From Methylobacterium sp. R2-1 (GTDB taxonomy: Bacteria; Pseudomonadota; Alphaproteobacteria; Rhizobiales; Beijerinckiaceae), in assembly GCF_014191355.1 (NCBI RefSeq), contig NZ_JACHWM010000009.1:181507-245506 (forward strand): a stretch of DNA of 64,000 nt, in the 5' to 3' direction. A model generated the notes under the pieces. It ran no database searches, had not been told where the DNA came from, and was given only the letters and a program-made list of their open reading frames with translations. Shown here in pieces: positions 35,572 to 44,949 of the stretch. Every line of letters begins with the position of its first letter. The stretch's first letter is position 1. The translations under genes were made by a program, and so were the position numbers.

Positions 35572-36576
35572 ATGGACGAAGAACGCCTTGGCGACGATGT
35601 TGCGCCTCCGGTCCTGCCACCGGACTTCGTCACTGACCTTGCGCAGGGTCATGACTCCCTGAAGCTCGGTCTGGCTCTTGGTTCGGGTGCTGCGCGGGGC
35701 TGGGCGCATATCGGCGTTCTGCAGGCGCTCCTAGAGGCGGGCGTCGTCCCCGATATCATCGCCGGCTGCTCTGTTGGGGCCGTTGTCGGAGGCTGCCACG
35801 CAGCAGGAAAGCTCGACGCGGTCGAGGGTTTCGCCCGCTCTCTTACGAAGCGGCGCATCCTCGGCCTGCTCGATTTCCAGCTGGCCGGCGCAGGTCTCAT
35901 CGGAGGCGAGCGACTGCGTCTGTTGCTGGAGCGCGATCTCGGGCCTCTCACAATCGATGAGCTAAGGCTGCGCTTCGCTGCCGTCTCGACGGAGATCGCG
36001 ACCGAGCACGAGGTCTGGCTGACGCAGGGCTCACTGGTCGACGCGATCCGCGCCTCCTACGCGCTTCCCGGCATCTTTGAGCCGATTGTCTCAGGTGGGC
36101 GCGTGTTGATGGACGGTGCGCTGGTGAACCCGATCCCGGTCACGCTTGCGCGGGCCTTGGGAGCGGACGTCGTAGTCTGCGTCAATCTGAATGGCGATCC
36201 ACGGTCACGGGGATCAGTCATACCAGCTCATGGATGCGATCGCACTTCGCAGTCGCCCGTCCCGATGGCGACAAGCTGGTGGTCAAGGCTGCAGACAAGG
36301 CGCCGGATGTCCGAGGCGCTCCAGGCGCGGCCAGCGATCCGCGTCAGGCGTCCTGCTTCGATCCTGACCGACGCCTTCAATATCGCTCAGGACCGGATTG
36401 CCCGATCCAGGCTGGCTGGCGATCCACCGGACATGATGATCTCGCCCCGGCTTGCTGAGGTCGGCCTCTTCGAGTTTCACCGAGCTGCGGACACGATCAG
36501 CCTGGGGCGTGCAGCGACGGAAAAGCTCCTTCCTGAAATCCAGGAAGTCCTCGCTGTTCACGCCGCAAGCCGTTGA
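35572..36576 (+). CDS. Patatin-like phospholipase, RssA/NTE type
   Basis: 334 aa from ATG 35572; a GTG at 35548 is possible. The catalytic pieces are present: oxyanion loop GSGAARGWAHIGVLQALLEA, nucleophile elbow GCSVGAVVGG (serine near residue 67) and the aspartate in MDGALVNPIPV. The C-terminal DAFNIAQDRIARSRLAGDPP and DMMISPRLAEVGLFEFHRAA match RssA-type proteins. The stretch of about residues 216-255 (VIPAHGCDRTSQSPVP and around) is unlike the family and may be a compensated double frameshift. Likely a cytoplasmic serine esterase or phospholipase. Confidence 0.85.
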   Translation: MDEERLGDDVAPPVLPPDFVTDLAQGHDSLKLGLALGSGAARGWAHIGVLQALLEAGVVPDIIAGCSVGAVVGGCHAAGKLDAVEGFARSLTKRRILGLLDFQLAGAGLIGGERLRLLLERDLGPLTIDELRLRFAAVSTEIATEHEVWLTQGSLVDAIRASYALPGIFEPIVSGGRVLMDGALVNPIPVTLARALGADVVVCVNLNGDPRSRGSVIPAHGCDRTSQSPVPMATSWWSRLQTRRRMSEALQARPAIRVRRPASILTDAFNIAQDRIARSRLAGDPPDMMISPRLAEVGLFEFHRAADTISLGRAATEKLLPEIQEVLAVHAASR

Positions 36577-36772
36577 GCCCCATCCCCAGGGGACAAGCTG
36601 GAATGTTCGTATTGGCCTGCGGCGGACAATTCAGAGGCAATTTGTCTGGCGATCGACTAAATATCTGATCTACTAAGCTATGGCGTCAAGCTCCGCCAAG
36701 GGTTCGAAATGGGAGATGGTGAGCACAGATGGCAGCCCTACGCGCGCCGACCAGATTTTTAAGACTTCCTTT

Positions 36773-37150
36773 CTAACTAGAACAAGCGATCGCAGCTGCC
36801 CGGACGAGCGTTCGATCATCTGTGTTGCTGCGGTAGATGAGCATCTCCGCTGTGCCAATGTTGACATCTTCGATGTCTGCGGGAACGACTTGATCGAGTC
36901 GCATGAGCAAGGATAGTAGCGAGTTTCCGTGAGCAACGACGAGCACGCATTCGCCACTTCGAACGCGACGTGCGATGGCACGCTCGAAGAACGGTCACAG
37001 GCGCGCTGCCGTCATTGCCAAGCTCTCACCGCTGGGCGGCACCGCGTCGTAAGATTTCCGCCAGGAGCGGACCTGCTCGACGCCAAACCGGGCACGAGCC
37101 TCCGTCTTGTTCAAGCCGGCAAGCGCGCCGTGCACACCAACCCGGCACCC
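36773..37150 (-). pseudogene. 2,3-bisphosphoglycerate-dependent phosphoglycerate mutase fragment
   Basis: Minus strand: [20 protein letters not shown], then [20 protein letters not shown], a TGA at 36995-36997, then FFERAIARRVRSGECVLVVA, HGNSLLSLLMRLDQVVPADI and EDVNIGTAEMLIYR, ending 36773. This is the GpmA family from the GLNKAET region to the C-terminus, including the second active-site histidine (AHGNSL). The first 80 or so residues with the phospho-histidine are missing and the upstream end joins an unrelated gene fragment near 37150. Confidence 0.75.
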
Positions 37151-37423
37151 CATCATCATCGTCTTCACCGGCTCGAGCGGCGAGCAGCATGGCTACGCCA
37201 ATTGTTGGTCGCCCGAGGCGTGTTCCGCTATCTCGGTGAGGGCTAAGTCGGCGACATGGTGTTCGAGCGAGGCAATCGCGCGATCCAGGATCATCTCGCC
37301 GACGGCAAAGACCTCGTGGTCTTTCAGACACGCGACCGGGAGGGAGTGCGGTTCATCGGCTGGTTCGAGTGTGCCGGCTACAGCATTGAGGCCTGCATCC
37401 TGCGTTTCAAGCCGGGCCGCTGA
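37150..37423 (+). pseudogene. ScoMcrA-like SRA domain fragment of an HNH endonuclease
   Basis: Plus strand pieces: [19 protein letters not shown] in one frame, then GVFRYLGEG, a TAA at 37244-37246, and VGDMVFERGNRAIQDHLADG with KDLVVFQTRDREGVRFIGWF in another frame to 37423. The segments match the modified-DNA-reading domain at the front of HNH restriction endonucleases of the ScoMcrA type. The usual GEGQVGDM would have CAA where TAA stands. The HNH domain is absent. Confidence 0.65.
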
Positions 37424-37456
37424 ATGACCTGACCGGCTGGCTTTGGGCCGAGTTGC

Positions 37457-38458
37457 CTACGTCGCTTGGGGCGACGGCTCTCGGCGGGCACTCGCCTCGC
37501 AAGCAGCCCGACGAACTTCTTCGAGACCGGCCAACACTCTCTGCGGTGCAGTGTGATGAACCATGTGGCCACACTCCTCCACAAGGTGCAGGCTGCTCTG
37601 CAGCACCTCGCCGTGGAGGCGACGTGATTGACCGTCGACATCGACCATTCTGTCACCGATCCCGGCGATGATGGCGATAGGCATCCTCAGCTTACGATAG
37701 TGCCTTTGGAGCACCGCCGCGTTCGGAACCATCAAGGCGGACTCTGCCGCACTCGTGTGAAGCTGCGACGGACGCATCGCCATCGATGAGGGAAATCGTG
37801 CAAACGACGGAGCGACGGCGGCTGGGCTGAACAGGTTGCGCCGCATGATCGGCCACAGCAGCCGCGCTGTCAGCGGATATGCCGTGTAGCGCAGCACGTC
37901 ACCGATCAACGGGAGGGCCGCTATCGAGAACAGGGCAAGGTCGGCACGGGGCGACGGATAGTAGTAGCCACTCTCCAGAACCAGCCCGCGAACGGCTTCT
38001 GGGTGGCGTAGGGCTGCTGCGATCGCAACCGAAGCTCCCCAGGAATGGCCGAGGGCAATCACTCGGTCGACACCAATCTGAGCGAGAGCACCGATCAAGA
38101 GGTCGGCTTGCGCCGCTGGCGTCCAGACTTTGCTGTGCGGGCGCTCGCTGTAGCCGTAGCCCGGACGATCGAACACGATGACGCGGAAATGCTGCGCGGC
38201 CAAGGTGACGAAGCCGCTGATGATGAATTCCTCCGCCATGCTCCCGTTGCCGTGGAAGATGACCAGCGGCTCGCCGGCACCGCACTCAATATAGTGAAGG
38301 CGCACGCCGTCGGCCTTGACGAAACGGCCCAAGGGCGGATGCGCGTCCTCGGCCTGTTTTGCCCGGGCACGGACGATGAGACCGGTGACCATGGCTGCAG
38401 CCGCCACAGTTCCGAGAGCGACACGGGAGTGCACAGACGGTCTTCGTCGCGGAGACAC
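37457..38458 (-). CDS. Membrane-anchored alpha/beta hydrolase
   Basis: 333 aa from GTG 38458. A single N-terminal hydrophobic segment (VALGTVAAAAMVTGLIV) probably anchors it in the inner membrane. The hydrolase core has HGNGSMAEEF (oxyanion), FDRPGYGYSERP, the nucleophile elbow GHSWGASVAIAAAL near residue 138, the acid in GIGDRMVDVDG and the histidine in EECGHMVHH. The substrate is unknown; the fold suits small esters or epoxides. Neighbours give no pathway clue. Confidence 0.85.
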   Translation of the reverse strand: MSPRRRPSVHSRVALGTVAAAAMVTGLIVRARAKQAEDAHPPLGRFVKADGVRLHYIECGAGEPLVIFHGNGSMAEEFIISGFVTLAAQHFRVIVFDRPGYGYSERPHSKVWTPAAQADLLIGALAQIGVDRVIALGHSWGASVAIAAALRHPEAVRGLVLESGYYYPSPRADLALFSIAALPLIGDVLRYTAYPLTARLLWPIMRRNLFSPAAVAPSFARFPSSMAMRPSQLHTSAAESALMVPNAAVLQRHYRKLRMPIAIIAGIGDRMVDVDGQSRRLHGEVLQSSLHLVEECGHMVHHTAPQRVLAGLEEVRRAACEASARREPSPQAT

Positions 38459-38794
38459 GGTTGCGATTACCGAATGGAGCAGCCGGAAGGCAGGGAGATC
38501 GCTGGTGATCCCGTCTATGTTGCTCCGCAGCCAAAGGGCGCAATAAGCAGATCGTTCGCCGCTGAAAACCTAGCACGCGCAAAGCTCACGCCTTCGCATC
38601 GGGTCGGGTGCAGCAGGGCGTGGCCGCTCAAGCATCATGACGTTGTGCATACGCCGGACAGCCGATAGACCAGCGGCTCGGCGCCGTTGATTGAGATATC
38701 CACCTGACCTGCGGCGGGTAAGTCCGCGCCCCGCGACACAGGACCTATTGCTCTACCGCCATGAGCGTCGGCCGCGCTAATACTGGCAACCGTA

Positions 38795-39115
38795 TCAGCT
38801 GCTCTGCTGCTTCGTAAGAGCACTCTCATCGCCCGACATGTCAGTCATTGGACCTGAAAGCCCGCTCGTATTCTCATCGCCCGCAGAGCGTGCTTGTTCG
38901 TTGAAGTTCCGGCGGTTGCCTGCGTGATCGTGATACTGCTCAGTTTGAACGTTCTTGCTATCAAGCCCACGCTCATCGCTATGCTGTGACTTGTCGCGGT
39001 TACTCAACACCATGTTCTCTGGGAGAATGCCCTCCGGGAGTTCGGTCATTGCGCCAGTCCCTGAGTGTTTGCCCTGTGCGCCTGCGCCCATGCTGCGCTT
39101 GCTGGCGTTTGCCAT
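38795..39115 (-). CDS. Hypothetical hydrophilic protein
   Basis: 106 aa from ATG 39115, with GGGA about ten bases upstream; an in-frame ATG at 39124 has worse spacing. It is rich in G, S, N, D and Q (ASKRSMGAGAQGKHSGTGAM, then NMVLSNRDKSQHSDERGLDS), has no hydrophobic core and is probably disordered. Such proteins are often desiccation- or stress-related, but no family is recognised. Confidence 0.55.
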   Translation of the reverse strand: MANASKRSMGAGAQGKHSGTGAMTELPEGILPENMVLSNRDKSQHSDERGLDSKNVQTEQYHDHAGNRRNFNEQARSAGDENTSGLSGPMTDMSGDESALTKQQSS

Positions 39116-39264
39116 GTCGTGCATCCCTTTCCAAATTCTCTTCAACAGACCTCAGCAATGACAATGGAGGCAACCACGACCTCTACAAGCTTCGCTGAAG
39201 AAAATATAATTCCGATCCTTCTGGGAACTATTTCGAATAAGGCGGCGCCGGGTCCATAACGGTC

Positions 39265-39430
39265 TTAGTCGGCGGCGCTGACGATCCGAGGAGCTGCGGA
39301 AGCGATTTGACCCGCATCTTCACGCACGTGCCTGATGTTGCCCATCACGCGCTCTGTGTCGCGTGCTGCCTCCTGCACGTTGCGTGCGATCCCACGTGTG
39401 GCCACACCATCTCCGCCAATGACAACCGCA
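39265..39430 (-). pseudogene. Methyl-accepting chemotaxis protein C-terminal scrap
   Basis: Minus strand: DGVATRGIARNVQEAARDTE, then RVMGNIRHVREDAGQIAS to 39265. This is the end of the signalling coiled coil of a chemoreceptor. The upstream part is absent. Confidence 0.5.
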
Positions 39431-39559
39431 ACCGGGACCGAGATGCCCGAGACGGACACATACATAGAACAAAACTCGAATTGCATGGTTGGCAAAGTGT
39501 CTGAACTGAAACGCTGGCGGGGACGTGAGGCGACGAGACACATTTGTTCGAGGCAAGAG

Positions 39560-39973
39560 ATGAAGCGCACGATCAACGGCATCACCTGTGACACCGTCAC
39601 AGCTACGGAGATTATCGCTGAAGGTCACGGTTGCTCGCTCGCATGGTGGGGCTTGTATCAAACGCCCGGCGGCTCCTTCTTCAAGGTCGTTGTGGGCACG
39701 GACGGCGAGGTGGCCGATTGGGCACTCATGGCGGCTGAGCAGACGAAGAAGATGGTTGAGAAGTATGCTCCTCACATGATCGAGAAGGTCTTTGGCTCTG
39801 CTGCGGCGGCTTCGGATGCCGCTTCATCCGAACTACGTATTACAGTTCAGGTGCCTGTTTGTTTGGCCCAGCGCATCGAGACTGTCGCGGCGGACCAGGG
39901 TATTAGCGTCCATAATTACGTGGTGCACTCTATCGAGAAGACGCTGGCTCAGGAGCTGGCCAATTTTTGTTAG
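39560..39973 (+). CDS. Hypothetical protein with ribbon-helix-helix-like C-terminus
   Basis: 137 aa from ATG 39560. The first half (TCDTVTATEIIAEGHGCSLA, then YQTPGGSFFKVVVGTDGEVA) resembles a small beta domain. The tail RITVQVPVCLAQRIETVAAD followed by QGISVHNYVVHSIEKTLAQE looks like a short DNA-binding ribbon-helix-helix unit. This layout recalls HicB-like antitoxins, but no toxin gene is adjacent. The identification is tentative. Confidence 0.5.
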   Translation: MKRTINGITCDTVTATEIIAEGHGCSLAWWGLYQTPGGSFFKVVVGTDGEVADWALMAAEQTKKMVEKYAPHMIEKVFGSAAAASDAASSELRITVQVPVCLAQRIETVAADQGISVHNYVVHSIEKTLAQELANFC

Positions 39974-40409
39974 GGGCAGCAGACTCGAGAGATTGCGGCA
40001 GATCTGCGGAGTGTGATGATCGTGGTCCATGATTTTCATGCCCGAGTTGATGCCCAAGAATGTTGAGGAGTTGAGGATAGGCCCGGCGGCTGCATACATA
40101 GCTGCGATGTTAGCTTGTAGGCCTGGTGTTCGCGGAGTGGGCGGGCGCCTGCGCGGATCGGACGGAGCAAGATCACCGGGCGTTTCGAGCAGCCATTCAG
40201 GCCAGCCGGTTGAAAGTGGCGGATGGCCCTACTCTATAACCGTCCTCTCGTTCTCTACTGACGTAGGTAGTCGTTGGCGTCTGCAATCGAGTGCGCCAGG
40301 GAGCAGCAATAGCGCCACTCGAACGCCGGTAATGTATCCGCGGATGCGGGAGGGTCCGCGGGGGGCGCCGCCGTTACGACCGTCAGCACGAGTGCGATGA
40401 AGGGTTAGG
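39974..40409. other. Stretch without a recognisable gene
   Basis: About 435 bases with no supported open frame. It presumably holds the promoter of the sigma-1.1-like gene. Confidence 0.35.
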
Positions 40410-40835
40410 ATGAGCACAATCGATCGCGCAACACTCGACCGACTGATTGTTCTCGGTCGCGAGCGCGGGGAACTGACGGCCGAGGAGTTACAGGCGGCCT
40501 TACCCGTCGACAGCCTGGATGTGGACGCTCTCGTCCTGGTGATACTGGAGTTGGAGGCGGCGGGCGTCAGCGTCGAGCCGGACGTGCTTGGCCCGCGAGT
40601 GGATCGGCCCCTGCCTGCCACGCCGGAACTGCCGCCCGGTGCCGCCGGTCTTTCGTCGCCGATCGTGACAGCCGCAGAGGGCGAGCTGACGGCGTCTCGG
40701 CCTGCAGCCAAGGTAACGCAAGCGCCTGTCGGGGACGGCGCTTCCGGCGAGAGGACCGGGATCGATCAGATCGTGCTCCTCTCCGGCCTCGTGGCTTTCC
40801 TGATCCTGACCGTCGTGCTTGTTCTGATCTTCTGA
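40410..40835 (+). CDS. Sigma-70 region 1.1-like domain with C-terminal membrane anchor
   Basis: 141 aa. Residues of about 6-55 (TLDRLIVLGRERGELTAEEL, QAALPVDSLDVDALVLVILE, LEAAGVSVEPD) follow the pattern of sigma-70 region 1.1, the acidic N-terminal domain that blocks DNA binding by free primary sigma factor. A proline- and alanine-rich linker follows. The last 22 residues (IVLLSGLVAFLILTVVLVLI) form one hydrophobic helix ending at the C-terminus, a tail anchor. No sigma regions 2-4 are present. A role in tethering or mimicking sigma factor is inference. Confidence 0.65.
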   Translation: MSTIDRATLDRLIVLGRERGELTAEELQAALPVDSLDVDALVLVILELEAAGVSVEPDVLGPRVDRPLPATPELPPGAAGLSSPIVTAAEGELTASRPAAKVTQAPVGDGASGERTGIDQIVLLSGLVAFLILTVVLVLIF

Positions 40836-41128
40836 AGCCACGCTTGCGAGGTTGTTCGAGTCGACCTTCTTGGTCTCCGACGAGACTTGTAGAACCAGCG
40901 GGAGCCGAACTGGCTGCCCTTCCCCAGCGCGATGAAATGCCTTCGGTGCGCCAAGGACAACTCGCCCAAGTTCACGGGCGCAGAAAGCACTCCCTTGCCG
41001 GGCAGGCGGATACTCTAGGACTTCGCTCTCTCGATCCGAGTATGGCTAGCGGTCCGCGAGGAGGTCCCGCCACGCTCCCCCGCGATGGCATCCGACCGCG
41101 ACGCCTATGAAGTGGGCGGTGTGGCGCT

Positions 41129-43333
41129 TCAAGCCTTCATCCACTCGCTGAGCTTCGTCCAACGCCGCTTCATGTTGCCGCCGCGCACCGCGATGCCAAT
41201 CGCCTTGCGCTGCCCGATCAGCACTACCAACCGCTTACCGCGCGTCACCGCTGTGTAGAGAAGGTTGCGAGCCAGCATGGTCCAGTGTCCTGTCGTCAGG
41301 GGGATGACGACGGCTGGGTATTCCGAGCCCTGAGACTTATGGATCGTTGTGGCATAGGCTGGCACAAGCGTGTCGAGTTCCCCGAATGGGTAGATCACTT
41401 CACGCCCCTCGAAGGAGACGATCACGGCTCCCTCCTCCTCATCGAGGCGGTCCACCGTGCCGAGGTCGCCGTTGAAGACTTCTCGGTCGTAGTCGTTCTG
41501 GCTCTCCATCACCCGGTCGCCGGGCGAGAAGCGCCAACCGAACCGCTCGACCGAGGTGCGCGGGTTTGGATTCAGCACCGCCTGAAGTTCGTGGTTGAGG
41601 TTGCGTGCGCCCAGCACTCCTCGCTGCATAGGCGTCAGCACCTGCACGTCGCGCACTGGATCGAAGCCGAAGCGAGCAGGGATGCGTTTGGTCACCACCT
41701 CGATCAGCTTCGCGACGCCAGCCTCCGGCTCATCGATCTCGATGAGATGGAAGTCGCTCTCTTCACCGCGCGGCGCAGGCTTGGGCATTCTGCCCGCGTT
41801 GATGCTGTGCGCGTTGATGACAATTCGACTCTCTGCTGCCTGCCGGAATACTTCTGTGAGCCGCGCGACCGGCACGCGTCCGGAGGCGATGATGTCGGCC
41901 AGGACCTGCCCCGGGCCTACCGAAGGGAGCTGATCAACATCGCCCACGAGCAGCACGGCCGCACGCTCCGGCACTGCCTTTGTCAGCGCATTCATCAACG
42001 GCACGTCGACCATAGAGGTCTCGTCTATCACGAGCAGGTCGCAGCTGAGCGGGTTCTCCTCGTTTCGTGAGAAGCCGCCGTGCTTGGGGTCAATCTCGAG
42101 GAGGCGGTGGATCGTCTTGGCCTCAAGACCCGTTTGCTCGCTCATGCGCTTAGCTGCCCGGCCAGTTGGCGCCGCCAGCAGCACCTGCACGCCCTTCGCT
42201 CGCAGGATGCGCAGGATCGTGTCGAGCGTGCTTGTCTTGCCGACGCCTGGTCCACCGGTAATCACTGCGAGCTTCGCGCCGAGCACGAGCTGCACGGCCT
42301 CAGCTTGTGAGGGTGACAGCGACTTACCAGTCTTGCCCTCGACCCATGGCAGCGCCTTAGCAAGCTCGATCTCTTGCCACGGTGGCTTGCCCTGATTGCG
42401 CCGGAGTAGCCGCTCAGCAATGACGCGCTCGGCCGCGTGCAGGCCGGAGAGGAAGATGCAGGCTTTGTCGCTGATGATGTCCTGCACGACCTCGCCGGTC
42501 TCGAGCACATCGAGGAGCGCGGAGCGTATCAGCCGCGCCTCAACGTCGAGGAGCCCGGTCGCCAGCTTGACGAGATCGGCCACCGGCAGAGCGCAGTGAC
42601 CCTCATCGGTCGCGGTCTGCAGCGCGAAGGAGATGCCGGCCCGCAGCCTCTGCGGCGCGTCTTTGGTAAGCCCAAGCTTCATCGCGATAGCGTCGGCCGT
42701 CTTAAAGCCGATGCCGCGGATGTCGCGGGCGAGCCGGTAAGGATCCTCGGTCATGACGCTGATCGCCTCATGGCCGTAAGTCTTGAAGATGCGCACCGCG
42801 CGCGCCGTGCCGACCCCGTGTGCGTGGAGGAACAGCATGATCTCCCGCACTGCCTTCTGCTCGGCCCAGCCGGCGACAATGCGGGCGGCGCGCATCGGAC
42901 CGATGCCTGCGACTTCTTTCAGGCGGTCGGGCTCGGCCTCGATGATTTCGAAGGTGTTTTCGCCAAAGGCCGCGACGATGCGCTTGGCCATGGCCGGACC
43001 GATGCCTCGCATGTGGCCGGAGGCGAGATACTTTTCGATACCCTCAACTCCGGTCGGCGGTGTGACCTTTAGGGTATCGGCCTTGAACTGCAGGCCGTGC
43101 TGCCGGTCGGTGAACCAAATGCCGACGGCGGTGATCCACTCTCCCGCGCTGATAGTCGGTGCATGGCCGATGACGGGCACGAGGTCACGCTTGCCGCGCG
43201 TCTGGACTTTTAGGACGCAGAAGCCCGTCTCGGCATTGTGGAAGGTCACCCGCTCGATCGTGCCGGCGAGCGTCTCCTTCTGTGGGCCCGATGAGGGGGC
43301 TGTCTTCAGCGCGGCCGCGATGGGCATGAGCAT
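41129..43333 (-). CDS. recD2: RecD2-type ATP-dependent DNA helicase
   Basis: 734 aa, the usual RecD2 size. N-terminal OB-like part (LAGTIERVTFHNAETGFCVL), helix-hairpin-helix region (GIGPAMAKRIVAAFGENTFE, VAGIGPMRAARIVAGWAEQK), then superfamily 1B helicase motifs: Walker A VITGGPGVGKTSTLDTI near residue 360, motif II LLVIDETSMVD, VGDVDQLPSVGPGQVL, and the C-terminal AYATTIHKSQGSEYPAVVI and NLLYTAVTRGKRLV. It is a 5'-3' helicase acting in repair, without RecBC partners. It stands alone on this strand. Confidence 0.93.
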   Translation of the reverse strand: MLMPIAAALKTAPSSGPQKETLAGTIERVTFHNAETGFCVLKVQTRGKRDLVPVIGHAPTISAGEWITAVGIWFTDRQHGLQFKADTLKVTPPTGVEGIEKYLASGHMRGIGPAMAKRIVAAFGENTFEIIEAEPDRLKEVAGIGPMRAARIVAGWAEQKAVREIMLFLHAHGVGTARAVRIFKTYGHEAISVMTEDPYRLARDIRGIGFKTADAIAMKLGLTKDAPQRLRAGISFALQTATDEGHCALPVADLVKLATGLLDVEARLIRSALLDVLETGEVVQDIISDKACIFLSGLHAAERVIAERLLRRNQGKPPWQEIELAKALPWVEGKTGKSLSPSQAEAVQLVLGAKLAVITGGPGVGKTSTLDTILRILRAKGVQVLLAAPTGRAAKRMSEQTGLEAKTIHRLLEIDPKHGGFSRNEENPLSCDLLVIDETSMVDVPLMNALTKAVPERAAVLLVGDVDQLPSVGPGQVLADIIASGRVPVARLTEVFRQAAESRIVINAHSINAGRMPKPAPRGEESDFHLIEIDEPEAGVAKLIEVVTKRIPARFGFDPVRDVQVLTPMQRGVLGARNLNHELQAVLNPNPRTSVERFGWRFSPGDRVMESQNDYDREVFNGDLGTVDRLDEEEGAVIVSFEGREVIYPFGELDTLVPAYATTIHKSQGSEYPAVVIPLTTGHWTMLARNLLYTAVTRGKRLVVLIGQRKAIGIAVRGGNMKRRWTKLSEWMKA

Positions 43334-43416
43334 TCGAAAACGTAGGAAGGCAGACAGTGCAAGCTACTGGCCGCCGAGCCAAGACGATATGGGTATGCTC
43401 CGCCACTCCCACACAT

Positions 43417-44290
43417 CTATGAAGCGTCGCGCCTGCCCCAGGTGAACGGCTCCCGCACGCGACCGCCGATGAAGGGGATAAACGGAAAGAACCGGCGAAC
43501 TTCGTAGGTGAAGCGGTCGGCCGCTTCTTTACCGTCCGCAACGGCCGCACGCCGGTCCGGATGGTCGTGCAGCGCCATCGCGGAGAAGACGATGTAGCGT
43601 GCATTAGCCACCGTTGGCCTCAGCACATTGATGAGTTCGACGGCGCCCACCCCGGATCTCGGAGATGACTTCTCGCATCCAGCGTTCCGTGCGGGCGCGA
43701 AAGAGATGTCCGCGCCAGTTGCGAGGCCCGATCGCACCGGTGCCGTCAACCATCGCGGCGAACTCGCTGGCGTGCGCCTTTGCTTCGGTCAAGCTGAGTG
43801 GCAACCCGACCCACTCGCAGATCGCGGCGGTGAGGACGACATGCGCCTCGTCGAGCAGCACGACCTCGTCCATTTGCGCCCAGCGCAACACCGCATCACG
43901 CCAATGTCGCTCAGCAAGATCGGCCAGCCGCTGAAGCGCATCTGCGCCCATGAGAGAGAGGAACATCGCCTTTCGCGCACGATGGGCCTCGCCATCCATA
44001 ACCATGACGCTGCCATGGTCCTGGATCAGCGCGAAGGATGTTGGCGGCAGGGCGTGACGGCGGGTGAATCGGTAACCGTCGTAGAAGTGGCGCGCGGCCT
44101 CGGCTCCCGACATGCAGATCACTGGGCTCAGCATGAGCCGCGCGGCGAAGAAGTCGGAATCGTAGCGCCGGCAACGGTTGGGGATGAAGCCGTAACCCTC
44201 GCCCATGAGGGCGAGCGTGCTGTCGAGAGCGGGATCCTGTGGCAGTGACCGGGCTTTACGCAGCCGATGCGAGGTGATGGCAGCGGGCAT
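43417..44290 (-). pseudogene. CYP152-type P450 peroxygenase, truncated and frameshifted
   Basis: From ATG 44290: ALDSTLALMGEGYGFIPNRC, RLMLSPVICMSGAEAARHFY, FTRRHALPPTSFALIQDHGS and DGEAHRARKAMFLSLMGADA match fatty-acid peroxygenase P450s. A frameshift near 43660 moves the rest to another frame (LINVLRPTVANARYIVFSAM, YEVRRFFPFIPFIGGRVREP). The sequence breaks off at FTWG before the haem-binding cysteine loop, so no haem ligand remains. Non-functional. Confidence 0.75.
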
Positions 44291-44539
44291 GAAACATCCG
44301 GGCTTGGGGGAGGTGCGAAAGGCTTCGGTCGGACGAACTCCGGCCCTGGGCCAACCAGCCGCCGACAACGCCGGTTCAAATGCACGGCTGACGGCTTCTC
44401 CTGCCGGTTCCGCTTGCCGCCCGGCGCTGCGCACTTTCAGGGTTCAGAGCGTCTGGGGCCGTCCACCGGCATCTGAATAAGAGCCAAGCACAACAATCGA
44501 CCGCGGGCAGACTGTCCGGAAAGCAGCGCGCACCGGATC

Positions 44540-44803
44540 TCACACCTGCGCCGAATGCCGAACGAAAGCGGCGGCGCTCGGTTGACCCAATGAAAAGGCG
44601 TCAGCGCGTCCGAACATTTCAGCGAAAGCAAACCAGCCGATGAGGGCCGCTCCGAGTGGACGAGGGCAATTGCTGTCACTGTCAGCTTTGCTCTTGTCGC
44701 CGCGTGCGGCGCTCAGAGCGACGCGCTCGCTGCGAGCTGACCGAAGGCGCATGTCCGTGTCGAGCAACGTCGCGTGCACGATCTGGCCTACCTCGTCCGC
44801 CAT
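44540..44803 (-). CDS. Possible small hypothetical protein
   Basis: 87 aa beginning MADEVGQIVHATLLDTDMRL. The ribosome-binding site is weak. A helical middle (LGAALIGWFAFAEMF) could be amphipathic. Not recognised; it may be spurious. The surrounding 44291-44949 shows no other gene. Confidence 0.3.
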   Translation of the reverse strand: MADEVGQIVHATLLDTDMRLRSARSERVALSAARGDKSKADSDSNCPRPLGAALIGWFAFAEMFGRADAFSLGQPSAAAFVRHSAQV

Positions 44804-44949
44804 GTGTGGTAACTTCGATACGAGCGGGTGCCGGGCGCAGGGCAGCAGTCACTATGGCGGGAACGGATTTGTGAGATCCTGCAGGAGGCGATGCTCGTCC
44901 ATCACGGGCCCCCTGAGGCTTCTAGGTCAGAGCTCAGGAGATCACAGGA

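Noticed and set aside
37425..37436. TGACCTGACCGG as a third IS3 end next to the HNH fragment
   Set aside because: Twelve bases match the IS3 ends at 32867 and 59567, but the following bases diverge and no transposase sequence adjoins. A chance match or tiny scrap cannot be told apart.
38635..38829. Short open frame on the minus strand between the alpha/beta hydrolase and the hydrophilic protein
   Set aside because: It overlaps the end of the better-supported gene at 38795-39115 and has no recognisable feature.
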